Shown here: positions 49,741 through 59,942 of the stretch, piece by piece
Position numbering within the stretch: position 1 is the stretch's first letter
Layout: each line of letters starts with the position of its first letter
NCBI GenBank assembly: GCA_016801885.1
Contig: CM028886.1
Coordinates: forward strand, 5,287,841 to 5,351,840
Direction: 5' to 3'
Length of the DNA: 64,000 nucleotides
DNA from: Toxotes chatareus
Lineage: Eukaryota > Chordata > Actinopteri > Toxotidae
Notes under the pieces: generated by a model
The model's database searches: none
What the model was told of the DNA's origin: nothing
The model's input: the letters and a program-made list of their open reading frames with translations, nothing else
Program-made: the position numbers and the translations under genes

Positions 49741-50990
49741 CATAACAAAGCAAAGCACCACAGTGAGGGAGACAGATGGCAGCGAGGCTTGCTTGTGGAA
49801 GACAGACCAACTCTGTTGGATACTTCATTAGCATTATCCAGTGTATTTTTAGAGTTCACTGACAAGAAGCATGCAGGAGGTAGACACCACCAGAGAGTGT
49901 GTATTATGTGTGTTGGCAGTGTACAGTGTGTGCTTTTGTCCTGTGTGGGAAGAAGGGAGGGAGGGGAGGCGGTGGAGAGAAAAAGGGGGGAGAAAGAAGG
50001 ACAGCCCAGCAGGAGTCATTAATATCAGCGATCACACACTGAGCCGGATAAAAGCAAACTATGTGAGTGAGTGTAGCACGTATGAGGCAGCCTCACCAGC
50101 GCAGAGCCAGCTAACTCCATCAGCACGGGCTGCAGCGGCACAGAGCAGACAGAGGGGGACGAGGGCCTGTCAACTAGCCTCAAGCTTTAAATGCAATTAA
50201 GGCTTCAGCACTACAGACAGTAAACGCCTCAAAACACCGCAGCTGTGTGAAACACCTCGTTTCAAAAACACCTACAGTCCATCCACATTCACTTGCACGT
50301 CTAATCCCACTGTTGCACACACACAGAGACACACACACACTCGCTGCCTACTTCCTTGTGTGTTCATCATGCCGGAAGCTGCAATGAAAAGGGCTGATCC
50401 GGTCCATTTCAGCACCAACGACAGCTCACACTCTGTGTTGGGAAGCATGTAGTGGCTATTTTGTCCACACGAGATACACGCACATAGACTCAGATTACTA
50501 TTGAGACGTGAGGGTCACAGTAAGGGTGCCACCAACCGTATGCTGTCGGTAGTTACTCGTCGGCTGTTGACAAGGGAATCCGTGATGGCCTGGAGGGGAA
50601 GGCCGACCATATTAACAAGACCGGATAGCCCTTCGTATGAACAGTTCTCAGAACTAGCGTCTAGAATAACATGCCATTTGCTTAGACCGGCTTCATGTTG
50701 TTTAAAAAGCGTAAAAGCCCACGCTGCGATCCTCTCTTTCTAACGCATAAGAAGGTAAACGCGGACAGGATGGTGATGGCTTCTTGCAAGAGGGAACTCA
50801 AAACAAATCTGGCCTGTGCCCATCGAAAATGTATGGCCTTTGCATACAAAATGAAGAACGAATTCGGCATCTGTCTACATTATCTACCGGGGAAATTGAG
50901 CATTTTCTGAATAAATGCGGTCTATTATTGAGACCTACAGTAATAGTAGCATCTAGCCCCCTGAAGCAAAGCTGTAGCATGTGTACTTAC

Positions 50991-51373
50991 TATTAGTTTC
51001 GATGCGCTCTGTCAAGATAACAGTTCGTCCTCCGGGTTGGACCCGCCAGTGAGAGCCCAGTGTCGGATTATTTGGTAAAAATAGGCATCTTTGCAACGAT
51101 TTTGTTATGGCTATATTAATATGGCTATAAATGTGCAAGCTGCTCCGTGCGTAAACAGAATGTTACGAAAACAAAACCTATCTTATTCCGCTTGTTTCCA
51201 TGTATTGCAGTTACGCATGCTAAAGGTAAGAAATGACAAAAATCCATACAAAAAAATATACATGCACTATATACAAACGCATCCCCATAAACGACGAAAC
51301 ACCGATTCACCACACTCCCCTCCTTTTTCTCTCCCCCCACCCCCCTACAATCTTGAGCTAATTCACGACGTCA
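50991..51373 (-). promoter_or_regulatory. Candidate gabbr1-1a leader exon and promoter region
   Basis: The 1a start exon has an upstream acceptor, so a noncoding exon is needed. The best donor-like site I see is ACTAATA|GTAAGTAC with the boundary at 50991, and the stretch to its right (50991-51373) is richer in CpG than its neighbours. A CRE-like octamer on the minus strand (TGACGTCG, 51366-51373) matches 7 of 8 bases of the CREB/ATF site; mammalian GABBR1 promoters respond to CREB and ATF4. The extent and start site are guesses. Confidence 0.3.
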
Positions 51374-52020
51374 TGATGGAGACGCACCGTGCGTAACAGT
51401 CCCTCTCTCACGCTGATCTGATCCCCCTCCTCCCTCCTTTCCAAGATGAAACACGCTTAGGTCCAGGCCCACAACAGCAAAATATCATAATGAATCTTAA
51501 GAGGAGGAGGCTGGGCTCACGATAAGCTTGCGGATTTATCCCACGGTGAATAATTATATCACGACACGAAGACTAGACACGGGTGGAGGTGCAGATATGG
51601 TACTGTGGTATTAACAGTGACTACATTGTTAAGCCCTTTCCTAAAGCCCCTTGGAGCTTAAGTCAACTAAGCAGCAATCAGTCATTTCTACAACACTGGT
51701 CATCTATCAAATCAAAGCCCATCGACTTATTTTATCTCGCCTTTGTGTCTTTTCCACCATCCACTGCTCCTCCTCTGCCATCTACTCTGAGATCAGCATC
51801 CTGCTTCATATTTATATATCTGCTGAATAATTGAGAGAAGGCTGTGGAAGACATAACCTCTCACTGTCTCTCACCATCCCTCTTCCTGTATCTGCAAAAC
51901 AGGAATCCACATCCTATCATGCCTCTTGACAAGCAAATCTACAGTAAATCCTACAAGATATGAAGTAAATCTAAAAAAAAAAAAAAATGGGCATCACGGA
52001 GCCCAATAAGTATGATCAGT

Positions 52021-52026
52021 TTTATT
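52021..52026 (-). terminator. AATAAA polyadenylation signal, sh3bp5l
   Basis: Canonical hexamer on the minus strand, about 1.6 kb after the stop codon. Cleavage is expected roughly 10-30 nt to its left. Confidence 0.5.
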
Positions 52027-53289
52027 GATTATAGGTATGACAATGCATAAACTGGAAACAGTGAGTGACATTATGACTAATTCACAAAAAGGCTGCAGAC
52101 CAATCATTAAGACAGAAGTGAAGGTGAGAGGTGTTTCAGATAAACTGCAGCAATAATGGTTTAAACACACACGGTAAACTGTGGGTCATCCAGAACATCT
52201 GTACAACATAACTGTCAAATATTCAAATCAGCAACACATGTAACTGTACATGTCAGTATCTTCCAGCTTTGTAGTAATTACATACATTTACAAGTCATTT
52301 CTTGACTTTGTTGTTTTGCTTCATATACTTTGACAATAAAAGTACAATATCATAAAAGAAGAAAATACAGAAATCAATACAAAAAAAAACCCCATAGCAC
52401 TTCAAGTCTCATCCGAATCGGTGTTTGGGCGAGTCAGATTGTTAAAATTGGTTAAAAATCAATACAGGGCACACACTGGTTCTTTAAACGGTTCGAAACA
52501 GAACTACAGATGAGTTTACAACAAAGTACTACTCGTGCTAAATTGGTTACTTGTTCTGTGTCAAGGCACACTTCAAATTACGACAAGGGTAAATTAAAAA
52601 AAAAAAAGGCAACAAGGAAATTAATTCTCTGCCAGAGAAATCTAAATGTAAACAATATCCAAATAATATAAATTTGGGAAAGGCTTTTGCATCAAAAAAA
52701 ACTACAGCACAATGACATAAAAAAAGAAAACATGGCTGAGCTTCATTGTGTCAAGTGTTTGATTCAGTATATAGCCCTGAATGTCATACATGTTTTTCTT
52801 TTTTTAGATAGTTAACTAGGAGTGCATGCTGTTGGAATGGAAACAGTCAAACTGAGTCTATTTTGTCTTCAGACTACCATTTTTTCTATTCATCATTTCA
52901 GGAATTCTCAAAAAACGCATTCTCTCGTGCCAAAAATAACCCAAGCACTACTTGAGGCATGTTAGAGGAAATAAATATATGAAATGTGAACCCAAACATG
53001 CTTTCACTCCGCACTGACAGAATCGTTTTTGTCATTTTTCCCTGCAAACTAACTCGATGAGGGTGAATAAGAGCGGGGACCTCAGTGTGTGTATAGAGAG
53101 ACCCTGTGACCCCTCTACCTTGAAGCAATCGCTGATAAGACTCGACACGACTGGAAAGAAAACAGCGGAGGCTTTTGTTTTTTCCAGTCTCGCTGTTCAG
53201 ACGGGGTTGATCGTTCCTCACTACTCCTTCATGCTCAAGGAACAAATTCAACCCAGAATCCCTCAGAGGGAGTGAATATACAGCATACA

Positions 53290-53352
53290 TACACGCATCA
53301 GCCACAACATTAAAACCAGTAACCAGTTTCAGTGTTGTGGCTGATTGGTGTA
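53290..53352. repeat. Palindromic terminal-repeat remnant in sh3bp5l 3'UTR
   Basis: The left arm (53290-53310) and the reverse complement of the right arm (53332-53352) agree at 18 of 21 positions, with a 21-nt loop. The arm core ATCAGCCACAACATTAAAACC resembles termini of a common fish DNA transposon, so this looks like a tiny internally deleted copy. Confidence 0.6.
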
Positions 53353-53622
53353 TCCTGGAGGGATGTAAGCTGTGTAGATTCCAGTAGTGTTTTAACTAGG
53401 CTGCAGTGTCAACTGTGATCAGTGTCAGCTTTACAATAACGTGTTGTCAGTCAACATAAGTGTGCTTATTTACACATAGTATCATACACCTACAACTTCA
53501 ACTCTCCAGTTTTATATTTGCAGCTATTTCGCTGTCTTATACTTTGTAGTTTATAGTTGTTTTTTTTAAATAACTCACATTTTACTTTTGCAGTGTTTAT
53601 AGCAGTTGTCTGTATGACAGCC

Positions 53623-54171
53623 TCACAAACTGAAGCTCCGGTGGTGCTGCTTGTGGAACTGCTGCTGACGCTCTTTGGCGGTTGTTTCCGTCAGCTTGTC
53701 TCTTCTGTCCATCACGCCGCCTCTCTCTTTCTCCCCCTCATCCCCAGTCACGCTCCCCACATCGCTGAGGTCCCCGAGGTGCTCGATGGAGTCATATTTC
53801 TCCAAGTCAGAAGCGATGGTCTGCAGGCTGAAGACCGAGAGGGAATCCGATCCCGCTCGCTCCCTCTCCTTTTCATTCTCCTTCTCCTTGTATTTCTCCA
53901 CCAGGTCAATGGCAGCATCCACTTGATTTTTACCAGTCGTACCACCACCACCGCAGGCTCCGCCTTCTTCCTGAACTTTGATGTCGGACTCAGCTCCAAC
54001 GGGGGGACTCCGCCCACCGCACACAGTGGGACACCCTCCCTCGGCCTGGTCCCTCCCCCTCTGAGCGTGGATCTGCTCGCTGATTTGCTCCAAGTTTCGC
54101 AGGGCGATGGAGTAGCGGGTCTTCACCTTGGCTACGTGCTGCTCCAGCTGCAGCACTTTGACCTTGTGCTC
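53623..54171 (-). CDS. sh3bp5l: sh3bp5l exon 6, end of coiled coil, tail and stop
   Basis: 182 codons and TGA. It opens with EHKVKVLQLEQHVAKVKTRY and IALRNLEQISEQIH, the end of the coiled coil, then a variable Gly- and Glu-rich stretch. A conserved patch near SLQTIASDLEKYDSIEHL and the terminal RSFSL match the SH3BP5L C-terminus. Confidence 0.94.
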   Translation of the reverse strand, partial: EHKVKVLQLEQHVAKVKTRYSIALRNLEQISEQIHAQRGRDQAEGGCPTVCGGRSPPVGAESDIKVQEEGGACGGGGTTGKNQVDAAIDLVEKYKEKENEKERERAGSDSLSVFSLQTIASDLEKYDSIEHLGDLSDVGSVTGDEGEKERGGVMDRRDKLTETTAKERQQQFHKQHHRSFSL

Positions 54172-57100
54172 CTGGAGTCACACAGAGGGCACAGCAACTT
54201 TCATCATCAGTTTCAACACTGATTTTATGTCAGATAGAAAAATAAACTGCCAGTGACCTCTAGTAAATCCATAAGATACAGAATATATTACAGCATTTCT
54301 GCCAACTCAGCAGCACATTTACAACTAGGACTAGACAAAAACAGAAATCAATTTTCTGATTAATCATTTTTATTTGAATGATCCAATATTTATTCTTAAA
54401 ATCCTGAGATCAATCTTTGCATTTGCGCCTTTTCTCTGTTAACATTTACCTCTGTGTTAATTTTTTATCTGTAAGCAGTGGTTACTTCTTGTAAGTTCAG
54501 TTAAGGCTGAATGATTTGCAAAATGTCTACTCTGTAGAAACTGAGTTATAATGTACACAAAAAATATTTTAAGTTGAATAGATATGCAGTAGTGAGCCAT
54601 GTGAGCCGCCTTGAGTTATGACAGTCCTGTAATCTGTTAATAGCGGCAGTCTATGCAGACCCACAGCGGTTTACAGGACTGTCTGCCTGTAGACTGCACA
54701 CTGATCTGAGCCTGAAGAGATATTATCTCTGGCTTCGAGATGTGAGGCCGTGGACTGAACAGTGTCTGAACTGTGTGGATTCTACTTTATTCAGTCTGTC
54801 CCTGCTGGGCGGCTAATACTAACTAGCAGCTGTCTGCAGATATCAGTGTGATGTCTTGTCAGCACAAATAGTGCAGAAGAATTAGTGAGCAGACTTTCAG
54901 TTTCTGCCCTGTCTGTGCTCAAAGTGATTGTTAAAGTGGCTGTCTGTACTTAGCTGCTCGCAGTCCGTGTGTTGCTGAATGGGAGAGCTTTGTATGCATA
55001 ATGATGACACCCTTGTAATGGGTGCAGGTCCTTTTATACATGTCATGTTTTAGCTGTTCTGCAAATTTCCAAAGAATTTTTTTTTTATGTAACTATTTTT
55101 CTTAACCAGCAAATGTGTTTACAGTTTAGCTGATAATGTGCACTTTACTGTGCCTGCATTACCTCCAGTATGTGGTTGAACTGGGCCTTGAGCTCAAAGT
55201 AAGGTTTGGATTTCAGGATGACTCTCTTGAGGGACTTTTGGAGCATCTGGACCCGAGCCTCAGCCTCCTGACAGGCGTGTGTGACACGCATGTGCTCCCG
55301 CTCACTGCGGAGTCGCTCCTCCTCAGCTTCGTTCACCTGTGAGAGACACACAGGAGCAGGGTGTTAACACAAACACACAGACCACTAAACCAAGGCCAGT
55401 TCATTAGGAGTAAGTAGATGATGATGATATCAGCCTCTCTCTTGATTCAAACATGGTTTCCACTGTATGTCCATGTCACATCTCTACTAAACTGATGACG
55501 TTAACAAGACCATTGCTCATTCATCCAGTTCGTGTAAATATGCTAAAATAAACCTGGTACCAAGGTAATGGACTTAAATTGACTAAGCTTCTTGTTTAAC
55601 TGCTGTGACTATCCATCCAGTGTTAGACAGCCTGATCGTCTGTCCTGTGAATTTTTTCTCTCACTGTATGACATGCATTTTCCTACGTGAGACCCCAGAG
55701 CCATCCTGCACCTACTGCACACAGTCCACCCACCCCAGGTCTGGCGTCATTTTAACTAGAGATGCGGCCTGAAATCCAACTGTGAATTGGAACCCGTGTT
55801 TTGAAGAACCTGGGGTAATTTTAAGGCCAGTTCTCTTACTGGTACTCGATGAAACCAGTGAGTGTGATGAGCAGAGGGGAAAATATGGTTTTGGTGTAAT
55901 CTATTGTCGTGTAATCAGCCTGTCTGCTGTCCTCTGTGTTGTTGTTTGACTGGGGGCAGGGATGAGCTACTCCATTACACATTTCAAATACTTTATTTGC
56001 CAGTTACATTACAATTGTTTACAGAACTCCAGCATTTTCAAAGGTCTTATATATTCTTCAACACTGGACAGCAGAGAAAACACCACCTGCACCACACAGC
56101 CAGGCTATCTGTTACAGTGAGATGGAGAAAAATTTCACCAGCTGTCTATTCTGTCAAATTTTGTCACCCATTACCAGTCAGTTTGTGAATGTGTCCAAGG
56201 CTGCCAAATACCAGTATCACTAATCTACATTCATATAATTCACACACACACACAGAGCAGACAGCACAGCAGAGAGGCCGAAGAGGAGAACAGACTTCCT
56301 GGCTACGACAGCAGCCCCCACCCCCAAAGCCAGCACCTCCTCCATTTACCATTTACCAGCTGTGCGGTCCATCCACATCAACAGAAAGAGGGACTATGAT
56401 AATATATAGATTTTTTAAATTTCTATTTCTATTTTTTTGTGATTAAAAAAATACAATAAGAACATCAATACAGTACAAGTATGAATAGCAGCACTGCTAT
56501 AAACCATAATTACACACATTCCTAATTATGACACCATTATCTTATAGTATGTCTACCTCCTCTTTTTTATTACCTTGGAAGTAGCGTGGTTGAGCATCTC
56601 CTGCCAGGTGGGATCCAGGGTGTTCTTGCCATCAGCCATCAGACCCTGCTCTGCCACGTAGACCATCTCCCTGGCAGCTGTGTGCATAGACACCGCTCTT
56701 TCGTAGCTCAAAGCTGCCTTCTGGGTCTCCTGCTGTGCCTACAGAGAGCACACAAATGTTTTACAGTCTACAGAACTGGAATATGACAAGGACACAACCG
56801 CTTGTTCTGTTAAATCCAATTACAATCAAATCTGTGTTAAACTGTATTTGTAAAGCATGGTTTTTGTTTCAAAATGCATTAAGTTTGATTAAAGGAAATT
56901 CATCAGGCCAATAACAGATGAGAAAAGGAAAACAATAAACTGCTTTTCAGATACTTGTTTATATTTATTTGTTTACAGTTTCCCATGTGTATGATTTAAC
57001 ACAGCTAGAGTTCCCATAGGAACAAAACAAGTATCTTGTATCCAGATTGTGTGCAGGCCTATTTCCGATTAAGGCATAACAACGAATCTCACATGCATGT

Positions 57101-59562
57101 TGAATGACCACTTGTGATCAGATTTCTCTCCCCTGGTCAGATTTACTTTTACATGTTGAAAACTCCAGTCACCGATGACAGAGGAAGCTCACTCTGTCAC
57201 TTTACTTACAGAGGGCAAAACGTTTAATGAAAGGCTCTGATGAAGGATGGATGGCTGAAAACCTTTTGTCAACTTCGTTTGCACTTGGTGAAGAACAGGA
57301 GATTTATGATCCTACTTGCACACTGAAAACCACTCTGGAAAACCTTAAGAGCAGCCAAGAATGCATTTGCAGTAACACTGTATGTGGACAAATGCATCCC
57401 TGACCGCTTCCAAATGCTGTCAGAACAATTAGATTGTAGTTTTTCTACAATGTATTTAGGGAGCGACTTCTGCATTTGAGAGCTTTCTGCTTGTGATCAT
57501 GTCACCCCAAGAGGGATTAAGTGCTTGGTCCTAGAAAACTACAGATGACCTTGCTTATATTATGGTTAGAACACAGGTACCATGGTAAAAATGTATTATA
57601 ACCTCTCAACATGGTAAATTGCATTTCTGACAAAGAGGGTTTCTACATACTGCATTTTCTGTGTTAAGCAACAGGACACATTAACATTTTTGGACACAAG
57701 TTGTTTGTGTGTACCTCTTTCGCAAGGCGACGAGCTTCATAGTATGGTCTTGCTTTCTCTATGCAGCTACCAAGCTGAGAGCTCTGAGCATTCAGCTTCC
57801 TGGCAGACTCTGTTAGGATCTTCCGGTACCCTGATCTGGCATCCTGAATGGTTAATGCATGAAAATGACAAGATTAGATTTACCTGTAACAGAATGACTG
57901 ACTGAGTGATTAGAATTTACACAGGAGAGAGGCTGGATGTGAACAATCGATTCCTCGAGAGGCAAACTATCAGCACTGATACACTTTCCGTTTTAAGAGT
58001 TTTCAATTTTCCAAAGGTTATGCCTAAAAGATACTGGAAACAAAATTAAGATATTGATTAGCATCTTCTGCGTGGACTAATAAAATATTTAGCGACAGAG
58101 ACAGACACAAGCAATACCCAGGGTAGTAAATAAAAGGAAAAAACATTCCTCGTGGGTTTCATTTTGCCAAAATCAAAGAAGTTTTATTGAATCTCCATAT
58201 TTATCAGTCATGTGCGGGAACACTGAACTGTATTAAATGGGTGGAATCCATAGCTCTACCAGGGCTGCAACTCACAATGATTTTCATTATCACTTATTTT
58301 TTCAATTGTTTAGTTTATAAAAGTAAAAACCAGCAGTCTGAAACTTGAGGATATTCAGTTTGCAGTGATTCAAAACTGAGTAATCGTAAAACATAAATAG
58401 TTGAAACCAGAGAATGATTGGCATTTTGCTTGACAAGTGAATAACTGATTATATTAGTTATTATGTTATAACTAGATTTCTGTTTATTAAATTAACTATA
58501 TCAGCACTAGCTTCTACTTACATCCAGCTGCAGCTCTAGTCTGTTGATTTCTGCACTGGCTTCATTGAGGTGCTCCAACTCTTCCTGTAGGAAAAAGAAT
58601 GATAATGTGCTGCTGGAGTGAAACATATTCCAGTTTGTTGTGGTGCAATGATAAATGATAAAAACACTACATGTTAAGATGACTTAATCCCATAGTGGTC
58701 CTGGACAGCACTGGATCATGATAATAAAGAGTATGTGTCTATACAACCACTAAAAAGTTGTAACATGCAGATAAAATATTAAATACATTAAACCAAATCC
58801 TCCCTTTCCCCGTCTGTAAATAAAATGTCCTAACACCTATTTTTAAAAACTGTAATACACTCCCAGTATTTCACTTCAATGTATTCTTTTATTATAATCA
58901 AAGCACAGACTGAACCCAGTTTTTGTAGATTTCATCCCGTTAGAGACGCAAAGAGAGCATAATACGATTCGAAAGAAACCATAAAGAAACATAAAAAGAG
59001 CACAATGAGCCAACAAAATGCCCACAAGAGACAAAACAACCACAATGAGATTATAAATATGATCACAAAGAGATGCAAAACAACCACAAAGAGAGAACAG
59101 GACTACAAATGTCATTTAATGTTTCTTTCAGTATGGTTGTTAAGTGTTTTTTAAGACTTTTCAAGATTTGCAGATACCCTGTTGTAAGAAATCATGGTAA
59201 CAGACCTTACATGCACAGTCAATGACATTAGTTACTTATTAAAATCTGGCTGATTAAATATGTTCGCTTGATGCAGGTTAAAGGACCACTAACAGAGCTA
59301 ACTGCTGAAATGCTGGTTCTCATACCTGAATCCGAGGGTCCAGTTCTTCCTCGTAGGGACTATGCAGCTGCTCTCCCACGCATTTTTGTTTTTCGCTTTC
59401 GCCGTCCCTGCAGGTGTCCCTGTGCGTCTCTAGTGTTGTTCCACTGGTTTCGGCAGCTTTGACTTCCTCGTCCCCGTCCCCACCGGGAATAACTTCCCTC
59501 CAATCCCCCGCATCAGACTCCCCGGACCCGGCAGGGCTCTCCCGCAAGTCACCTGGCTCCAT
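53623..59562 (-). CDS. sh3bp5l: SH3-binding domain protein 5-like, Rab11 GEF (sh3bp5l), complete
   Basis: Six coding exons on the minus strand (59562-59326, 58584-58522, 57843-57715, 56738-56574, 55336-55163, 54171-53623) join in phase 0 throughout, giving 438 residues with a TGA at 53625-53623. Family knowledge: SH3BP5 and SH3BP5L are elongated coiled-coil proteins that catalyse nucleotide exchange on Rab11 on endosomal or post-Golgi membranes. The acidic N-terminus ending EEELDPRIQ, the LGSCIEKARPYYEARRLAKE and LDPTWQEMLNHAT motifs, KPYFELKAQF and the C-terminal RSFSL distinguish it from SH3BP5. The start has A at -3 and G at +4, with an in-frame TAG six codons upstream. It is somewhat longer than the human protein (about 393 residues), mainly in the low-complexity tail. 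Confidence 0.95.
55163..55336 (-). CDS. sh3bp5l: sh3bp5l exon 5
   Basis: 58 codons between a TCTCTCACAG acceptor and a GAG|GTAATG donor: VNEAEEERLRSEREH, then KSKPYFELKAQFNHILE. Confidence 0.95.
56574..56738 (-). CDS. sh3bp5l: sh3bp5l exon 4
   Basis: 55 codons between a CTCTCTGTAG acceptor and an AAG|GTAATA donor: AQQETQKAALSYERAVSMHT followed by VAEQGLMADGKN and DPTWQEMLNHATSK. Confidence 0.94.
57715..57843 (-). CDS. sh3bp5l: sh3bp5l exon 3
   Basis: 43 codons between a CCATTCAG acceptor and a GAG|GTACAC donor. It contains LGSCIEKARPYYEARRLAKE, the most conserved motif of the family. Confidence 0.94.
58260..58480. mobile_element. hAT-type miniature element, degraded, in sh3bp5l intron
   Basis: The left end CCAGGGCTGCAAC is clear, and GAAACCAGAGAATGATTGGC matches the same family as 39875. 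The right end has decayed. It lies between exons 2 and 3. Confidence 0.6.
58522..58584 (-). CDS. sh3bp5l: sh3bp5l exon 2, first coiled-coil segment
   Basis: 63 nt encoding 21 residues (EELEHLNEASAEINRLELQL and D) between a TTCCTACAG acceptor and a GAT|GTAAGT donor. Confidence 0.93.
58960..59105. repeat. Minisatellite of roughly 20-bp ACAAAGAGATGCAAAACAACC-like units
   Basis: Imperfect tandem copies, for example AACCACAATGAGATTATAAA and GATCACAAAGAGATGCAAAA, in sh3bp5l intron 1. Confidence 0.55.
59326..59562 (-). CDS. sh3bp5l: sh3bp5l exon 1, start codon and acidic N-terminus
   Basis: 79 codons from ATG (59562) to PRIQ|GTATGA. The N-terminus is acidic and probably disordered, and ends in the family motif EEELDPRIQ that precedes the coiled coil. 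Confidence 0.93.
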
Positions 59563-59942
59563 TCTAGCCCGACGGTTTCTCTAGCAGCAGCGTTAGCTAA
59601 GGCTTCAACAGCAGACGTGATGGCTACTTTACAAACCTACAGGCCTGGTCCTGTTAACAGCCGTTGCGTGTTATAAAGCAGGTGTAAATTAGAAAATAAC
59701 CCCAGCGGTGACGATTGTTGAGGAGTTTCCAATTTGCCATATCAAATCACACGGAAACACGAATCCACTGGAGTTAGCCTAGCATGCTAACAAGCTAACG
59801 CCATCAGTGAGAATTTAGCTGCTGCTTCACAGCAAACAGGTGAGAACAGTCATGAAAACTAAAAGGAGGCCCATCATCGCTATGTCCCCCCATCACATGT
59901 TTTTTTCGTCCATGTCTTACCGGTTCTTCTTTACTTTAGCTA
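59563..59942 (-). promoter_or_regulatory. sh3bp5l: sh3bp5l 5' flank between start codon and satellite
   Basis: This 380-bp interval must contain the 5'UTR of the ATG exon, and probably the promoter unless a remote leader exon exists. No TATA box or named site was assigned. The right end runs directly into the satellite. Confidence 0.4.

Larger units (their letters stand above)
48275..50990. other. Region between 1a start exon and candidate leader exon
   Basis: Holds the repeat at 49148 and the (TG)n at 49690. The minus-strand open frame at 48649-49011 shows no known domain. Confidence 0.45.
52000..53622 (-). other. sh3bp5l: sh3bp5l 3'UTR (inferred extent)
   Basis: AT-rich sequence without coding signs between the stop codon and the AATAAA on the minus strand at 52026-52021. 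It contains the palindrome at 53290-53352. The exact end is inferred from the signal position. Confidence 0.55.

Noticed and set aside
53557..54222. 221-codon plus-strand open frame
   Set aside because: It is antisense to the last coding exon of sh3bp5l and reflects its codon composition.
54330..54440. Possible further hAT fragment (AATCAATTTTCTGATTAATC)
   Set aside because: The match is too short and AT-rich to separate from chance.
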